NCBI GenBank assembly: GCA_020850785.1
Contig: JADZDZ010000337.1
Span: forward strand, 1 to 9,263
Reading direction: 5' to 3'
DNA length: 9,263 nt
From: Candidatus Sumerlaeota bacterium
Lineage (GTDB): Bacteria; Sumerlaeota; Sumerlaeia; SLMS01
Part shown: positions 6,209-9,263 of the stretch, piece by piece
Layout: the number at the start of each line of letters is the position of its first letter
Position numbering within the stretch: position 1 is the stretch's first letter
The notes under the pieces: model-generated
What the model saw: only the letters and a program-made list of their open reading frames with translations
Databases searched by the model: none
Told to the model about the DNA's origin: nothing
Made by a program: the position numbers and the translations under genes

Positions 6209-7548
6209 TGCGCGTCTGCGTCGTCGGCATGGGGCCGTGGCCGCTGGAACGCGACGCAATCGTCACCGGGCCGTCCATCAGGCTGCGGCAGTTCATCGAA
6301 CCACTGCTCGCTGCGCGCCATGAGGTTGTGGCGATTCTGCTGGAGGAGAAGGCCCGGCAGGACATTCCCATCGAGGGCGCACTCTTCGCGCGCAGCCACA
6401 CGCCGGAAACGATTCTGGACCCTGACGGCGTTGCAAAAGGCGTCGACTTTTCCCATGTGGGCGCCGTGTTCGGTGTTGGCTCGCTGATGCCTGCGGTTGC
6501 GGCGCTGCGCATCGCAAAGAGAATTGGCAGCCCCTGCTGGGTCGATTTTTTCGGCGATCCCATGGCGGAGCTTCACGCGGGCCAGTTGCGTCAGGGAGGG
6601 ACCGTTGATCTTTCCGCCCGCGACCACGTCTGGAAATTTTTTCGGGAATCACTGATGGGAGGCGACGCCTTCTCCACGGTCAGCGCCGCGCAACGTCATG
6701 CGCTGATGGGGCAGCTTGGTCTTCTGGGCAGGTTCGCAAACGACTGGAATGTTTCGCAGCGGCTTCACGAAATTCCCTGCGGCGTGCCCGCTTCCTGGAC
6801 AAACGCCGATCCCATTCCCCCCTTTCCCGAAATCCTCCGCGGGAAGGGCCTCGATGAAACTTCGCGCTACATCTACTTCGGTGGAAGCTGGAACGTGTGG
6901 CTTGATGAAGTCACGATGGCGAAGGCGCTCGCGATCGCATTGCGCGACGATGAGGAACTGAAGTTCGTCTGCTGCGGAATTCCCACGGGACGCGCGGGCG
7001 AGGAAATCAGGCAGCATATCCTGAAGGCGGTGGGCTCCTTCGGCAATCGCGTGATCGACCTTCCTCCGCAGCAGGCCCCCTCGGAATCGGCCCTGCTGGC
7101 ACACGCGGGCGGTTGCCTTTCCCTCGATCGTCCAATTCCCGAAGCGGAACTGGGAAGCCGCAACCGCCTGTTGGCCATGGTGCGCTGGGGCGCTAGGCCC
7201 GTTGTGTCGCTGGAGGCGGGACTGGAATCGCTGCTCGTGGCGGAAGGCCTCGCGGCGGGCATTGGTGGCGCGAACGAACAGCGCGCGGCTCTGGAAATCA
7301 TCGCCACATGCCGCCGCCCCGCCGCACAGCGTGAGGAGGACCGCCAAGCGGGCCTGCGCTGGCTACGAAGCATGAGCTTTGGCGAGACGATGAAGCCCGC
7401 GCTGGGCTGGATTTCTGCGGGGGCGCCGCGCTGGGAGTCCCCCTCGGCGGCACGGGGCCTCATTGATGGCTGGGGAGTTATCGCCGCCGAACCCGAAACT
7501 CTCCTCCCCTCGCCGCCGCCGGCGAAACGAAAGAAGTGGTTCAACTAA
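6208..7548 (+). CDS. GT4-like (GT-B fold) glycosyltransferase
   Basis: A 446-residue protein that I read as a divergent GT-B glycosyltransferase. The N-terminus MRVCVVGMGPWPLERDAIVT, followed by GPSIRLRQFIEPL (21-33), resembles the GPGIRxxxLAxxL opening of GT4-like enzymes. FFGDPMAELHA (114-124) and DAFSTVSAAQRHALMGQL (153-170) match the linker region of the same group. The C-terminal donor domain starts at YIYFGGSWNVW (221-231). ELGSRNRLLAMVRWGARPVV (314-333) stands where relatives have a 'RTRLLDYLWAGLPVV' motif that binds the nucleotide sugar. The tail is Pro-rich and basic (PSPPPAKRKKWFN). There is no signal peptide, so it should act in the cytoplasm or at the inner membrane face. The ATG shares its A with the proB stop (TGATG), which implies translational coupling. 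Donor and acceptor are unknown; the family call is good, the pathway is not. Confidence 0.78.
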   Translation: MRVCVVGMGPWPLERDAIVTGPSIRLRQFIEPLLAARHEVVAILLEEKARQDIPIEGALFARSHTPETILDPDGVAKGVDFSHVGAVFGVGSLMPAVAALRIAKRIGSPCWVDFFGDPMAELHAGQLRQGGTVDLSARDHVWKFFRESLMGGDAFSTVSAAQRHALMGQLGLLGRFANDWNVSQRLHEIPCGVPASWTNADPIPPFPEILRGKGLDETSRYIYFGGSWNVWLDEVTMAKALAIALRDDEELKFVCCGIPTGRAGEEIRQHILKAVGSFGNRVIDLPPQQAPSESALLAHAGGCLSLDRPIPEAELGSRNRLLAMVRWGARPVVSLEAGLESLLVAEGLAAGIGGANEQRAALEIIATCRRPAAQREEDRQAGLRWLRSMSFGETMKPALGWISAGAPRWESPSAARGLIDGWGVIAAEPETLLPSPPPAKRKKWFN

Positions 7549-7580
7549 GAAAACTGGTTGCATTTCGCGGCGGCATTTTT
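7515..7580 (+). terminator. Probable Rho-independent terminator overlapping the end of the GT4-like gene
   Basis: GCCGCC (7515-7520) pairs with GGCGGC (7569-7574), and GCGAAA (7522-7527) pairs with TTTCGC (7563-7568). This gives 12 base pairs with one bulged G at 7521. The 35-base loop holds a smaller stem, CAACTA (7542-7547) with TGGTTG (7555-7560), one pair being a G-U wobble. The structure is followed at once by aTTTTTaTTcTT (7575-7586). It would end the ychF-proB-glycosyltransferase transcript. The left arm lies within the last codons of the coding sequence, where translating ribosomes could mask it. Confidence 0.5.
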
Positions 7581-7609
7581 ATTCTTCTCCGTTGGTCCAA
7601 GAAAAATTG

Positions 7610-7647
7610 AACCGTGCGTCGTCCTTCTATCGGGTTGATACACGGTT
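7610..7647. repeat. 7-bp inverted repeat upstream of the pilin gene, possible operator
   Basis: AACCGTG (7610-7616) and CACGGTT (7641-7647) are perfect reverse complements separated by 24 bases. The repeat overlaps the candidate -35 boxes, so it could bind a regulator. A 7-bp repeat at this spacing can easily arise by chance. Confidence 0.25.
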
Positions 7648-7735
7648 TGCTGGCAATGTTCTATGGTGTCATATGCGGTAGGAAGTTGTTGTGGATTCGC
7701 AGTTGGCCCACCCCAAAGGGGTACATTTTCCAGAC

Positions 7736-7742
7736 GGAAGGA
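7736..7742 (+). promoter_or_regulatory. Ribosome binding site fixing the pilin start
   Basis: GGAAGGA lies 8 bases before the ATG at 7751. It argues against the in-frame GTG at 7691, which would place 20 polar residues before the short basic pilin leader. Confidence 0.8.
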
Positions 7743-7750
7743 CGCATCGC

Positions 7751-8500
7751 ATGAAAAAGAAATTTGCAGTTGGCTTCACACTCATTGAGTTGCTGATCGT
7801 CGTCGCGATCATCGCGATTCTTGCGGCGATTGCGGTACCGAACTTCCTTGAGGCGCAGACCCGCGCCAAGGTGTCCCGCGTGAAGTCGGACCAGCGAACC
7901 AGGGCCACCGCCTTGGAGTCCTACTACATCGATTACAACTCCTATCCCTTGTGCAACTCCTTTGGAGTGGTGATTAACAACACCGCTCCCGGCATTGGCG
8001 GTTCGGAAAACTGGCGGGTATTGGAATCGCTTTCAACCCCGGTTGCCTACATCACCAACTCCGTCATTCCCGATCCCTTCAAGTCAAGGAAGCGCACCGG
8101 TTCTGTCTATACAGGCTCCGGCGCCCAACCCGGCATGGACGGCACCTACTCCAGTGTTAACAATAGCAACATTGCCTACCAGACCTATCAGTATCAAAGC
8201 GTGATGGATTCTGACCGCGGCACTCTGGCCAACGTGGTTTCCCTCAAGGACAAGCCGAAGGCATGGACCTTCTTCTCCGCAGGGCCTGACGGCATCTATC
8301 TCAATGCTGGTGGGGTTCTCGCGAACAACAGCTCCCATCAGGACAGCCGCACGCCTGCGGACAAGCTTGGCTACTGCTCGAATCTGGTGTACGATCCCAC
8401 CAACGGCACGATCAGCTTCGGCGAAATCTTCCGCAACGGTGGCAACATCAACGGTCGCTATGCCTACTTCTACTTCCAAGCCTGCAACAGCGCGAAGTAA
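7751..8500 (+). CDS. Type IV pilin or type II secretion pseudopilin (prepilin-type N-terminal domain)
   Basis: A 249-residue prepilin. The leader MKKKFAVG is followed by FTLIELL. Cleavage by prepilin peptidase would fall after Gly8, Phe9 would be N-methylated, and Glu13 is the conserved Glu5 of the mature protein. The hydrophobic helix runs to about residue 32 (IVVAIIAILAAIAVPNF) and continues as LEAQTRAKVSRVKSDQRT, as in GspG/PilA-like proteins. The globular part has a polar, Asn/Ser/Tyr-rich composition. It ends with a YDPTNGTISFGEIFRN segment (about 221-236), a C-terminal feature I associate with pseudopilins of uncultured bacteria. Four Cys lie in the mature protein. It would be held in the inner membrane and then built into a pilus or secretion pseudopilus. 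GGAAGGA 8 bases upstream fixes the start. No assembly ATPase, prepilin peptidase or secretin gene is in the window, so pilus versus secretion cannot be decided. Confidence 0.95.
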   Translation: MKKKFAVGFTLIELLIVVAIIAILAAIAVPNFLEAQTRAKVSRVKSDQRTRATALESYYIDYNSYPLCNSFGVVINNTAPGIGGSENWRVLESLSTPVAYITNSVIPDPFKSRKRTGSVYTGSGAQPGMDGTYSSVNNSNIAYQTYQYQSVMDSDRGTLANVVSLKDKPKAWTFFSAGPDGIYLNAGGVLANNSSHQDSRTPADKLGYCSNLVYDPTNGTISFGEIFRNGGNINGRYAYFYFQACNSAK

Positions 8501-8510
8501 GGCTTGATCG

Positions 8511-8545
8511 GTTTGGCGGATGTTTTTTTTCTTCATCCGCCAAGC
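8511..8545 (+). terminator. Strong stem-loop after the pilin gene (terminator or mRNA 3'-end stabiliser)
   Basis: TTGGCGGATG (8513-8522) and CATCCGCCAA (8534-8543) are perfect reverse complements, extended by a T-G wobble and a G-C pair to 8511/8545. The 11-base loop is almost all T (8523-8533). Only a short TTTT run follows (8547-8550), so it may be a weak terminator. Then the pilin message would be more abundant than that of the downstream gene, as is common where a major structural protein precedes a minor one. Confidence 0.6.
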
Positions 8546-8637
8546 ATTTTGAAAAGTGCTGAAACCGCCTGGCCGGAATGGGCAGCGCAACCTGCGAATC
8601 GAAAACCGCAACCCTTCCACTCTCGACCAATAAACCT
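8546..8637 (+). other. Spacer between the pilin stem-loop and the secreted-protein gene
   Basis: No coding frame with a ribosome binding site is visible here. TTGAAA at 8549-8554 could be a -35 box, but no -10 box lies 16-18 bases downstream. A separate promoter for the last gene is therefore unproven, and read-through from the pilin promoter is possible. Confidence 0.3.
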
Positions 8638-8643
8638 GAGGAG
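8638..8643 (+). promoter_or_regulatory. Strong ribosome binding site of the last gene
   Basis: GAGGAG lies 6 bases before the ATG at 8650, nearly ideal spacing, and supports a real gene in this frame. Confidence 0.8.
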
Positions 8644-8649
8644 CTATTC

Positions 8650-9263
8650 ATGAAGAAATTCGCTTTGCTAACTCTTGCGGGAATTATGGCTTCCGCCGCC
8701 CCCAGCTTCGCGGAAACCTTTTCCGTATTGATTGCAAACACGGCCGTGACAGCGCTTTCCGGCAACTCGTCGCCCATCGTCGATGACGTGGCTGTGGACG
8801 CAACAGGCCGCATCATTTTCGCGGACCGTGCCACGTCCTCCAACGAAAATATCGTCCGTTTTGACAGCAACGGCACGAACGGCGTCCTTGTCAAGACTGT
8901 CGCGGATATCATCACCGCCGTTGAAGCGGTGAACGGCACTTCCACCCAGTCAGCCGTCACCATTCGCGGCATCGACGTCGCGGCGGACGGCGACATCATC
9001 GTTCTTTCCGACGGCAGCGGCGCCCAGACTGGCCTGCTTCTGTCGATCGACCCGACCACCTTCGCCGTCACCGTTCTCTGCTGCAGCAAGGATGCCAGCG
9101 TTTCCACCGTTGAGGGCTCCGGCGTCCTTAAGGTCATCGGGAATACCGCCTATGTTGGCTATGAAGGCAGCTTTGGCGGCCCCGCTGGCGACGCTGTGGT
9201 CGCCATCGACACGAATGACACGGTAAACCTTCCGACTGTCCCTTCCACAACGGTTGCAGGGGC
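8650..9263 (+). CDS. Secreted protein with propeller-like repeats (C-terminus off the right edge)
   Basis: The first 204 residues of an exported protein of unknown function. Residues 1-21 form a classical Sec signal peptide (MKKFALLTLAGIMASAAPSFA) with probable cleavage before Glu22. The mature part is Asp-, Gly-, Val- and Thr-rich, with few Lys or Arg. Two segments about 60 residues apart look alike: DDVAVDATGRIIFAD (45-59) and GIDVAADGDIIVLSD (107-121). A weaker third strand pattern, GNTAYVGYEG, lies at 164-173. This V-D-x-x-G-x-I-x-F-x-D pattern is typical of NHL/SMP-30-type beta-propeller blades, so I infer a propeller. A Cys-Cys pair is at 144-145. The gene follows the pilin by 149 bp in the same direction and could encode a surface or secreted partner, but no function can be assigned. 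The frame stays open to the window edge with no stop. Confidence 0.85.
   Translation, partial: MKKFALLTLAGIMASAAPSFAETFSVLIANTAVTALSGNSSPIVDDVAVDATGRIIFADRATSSNENIVRFDSNGTNGVLVKTVADIITAVEAVNGTSTQSAVTIRGIDVAADGDIIVLSDGSGAQTGLLLSIDPTTFAVTVLCCSKDASVSTVEGSGVLKVIGNTAYVGYEGSFGGPAGDAVVAIDTNDTVNLPTVPSTTVAG

Larger units (their letters stand above)
7587..7750 (+). promoter_or_regulatory. Leader and promoter region of the pilin gene
   Basis: This untranslated stretch must carry the pilin promoter if the upstream terminator works. AT-rich candidates are TTGCTG (7647-7652) with CATATG (7670-7675) at 17-base spacing, and TTGATA (7635-7640), which lacks a well-spaced partner. Both are weak matches. An inverted repeat AACCGTG (7610-7616) / CACGGTT (7641-7647) with a 24-base loop encloses TTGATA and abuts TTGCTG. 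Downstream, ACCCC-AAA-GGGGT (7710-7722) can form a 5-bp hairpin in the leader RNA. No sigma-54 box with the required GG-N10-GC was found. Confidence 0.35.

Noticed and set aside
7651..7668. Sigma-54 promoter before the pilin (TGGCA at 7651)
   Set aside because: The invariant GC ten bases after GG is absent (TG instead).
7691..7750. GTG start for the pilin at 7691
   Set aside because: It would put a 20-residue polar stretch before the prepilin leader, while the ATG at 7751 has an ideal ribosome binding site.
8448..9137. Minus-strand open frame of 229 codons opposite the pilin end and the secreted-protein gene
   Set aside because: The plus strand has a strong ribosome binding site, signal peptide and repeats in the same place. 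The antisense product is Ser/Thr/Ala-rich with no signature.
1..9263. Mobile elements, CRISPR arrays, tRNA or rRNA genes
   Set aside because: No transposase or integrase reading frame, no regularly spaced direct repeats and no recognisable tRNA or rRNA sequence was seen.

Overview
The window looks like chromosomal DNA from a GC-rich diderm bacterium. Evidence for two membranes and peptidoglycan is a lipoprotein with an OmpA/MotB-type peptidoglycan-binding domain and a polyprenyl-phosphate sugar-1-phosphate transferase. The type IV (pseudo)pilin has a mature N-terminal segment and a C-terminal 'YDPTNGT' motif that I associate with uncultured lineages such as Sumerlaeota, Hydrogenedentota and PVC-related phyla. 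That lineage guess is a low-confidence inference. I see no mobile element, CRISPR array, tRNA or rRNA.

Layout. Positions 1-3769 hold a tightly packed minus-strand operon, read right to left: a WecA/TagO-like transferase, an OmpA-domain coiled-coil lipoprotein, a family 2 glycosyltransferase, and an ABC exporter cut by the left edge. Gaps between genes are 12, 6 and 5 bp. The transferase could start a lipid-linked glycan, the glycosyltransferase extend it and the exporter move something across the inner membrane. The lipoprotein could tie the outer membrane to the wall. This pathway is inferred from gene content and spacing only.

A 164-bp divergent intergenic region (3770-3933) separates this from a plus-strand run: ychF (Obg-family ATPase), proB (glutamate 5-kinase) and a GT4-like glycosyltransferase. 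proB begins 13 bp after ychF, and the glycosyltransferase start overlaps the proB stop by one base. A bulged GC-rich stem followed by a T-run straddles the end of the glycosyltransferase gene and probably ends this unit.

From about 7600 to the right edge is an extracytoplasmic pair. A type IV pilin or pseudopilin (7751-8500) has its own leader region. A perfect 10-bp stem with a T-rich loop follows it. The last gene is a secreted protein with propeller-like repeats, truncated by the right edge; both it and the pilin have strong ribosome binding sites.

Most of the window is ordinary housekeeping and envelope biology. I do not see clear evidence of a new system. The points most worth checking are the Asp-to-Asn change in the active-site loop of the WecA-like enzyme, the operon mixing a wall-binding lipoprotein with glycan genes, the ychF-proB-glycosyltransferase coupling, and the pilin/secreted-propeller pair.
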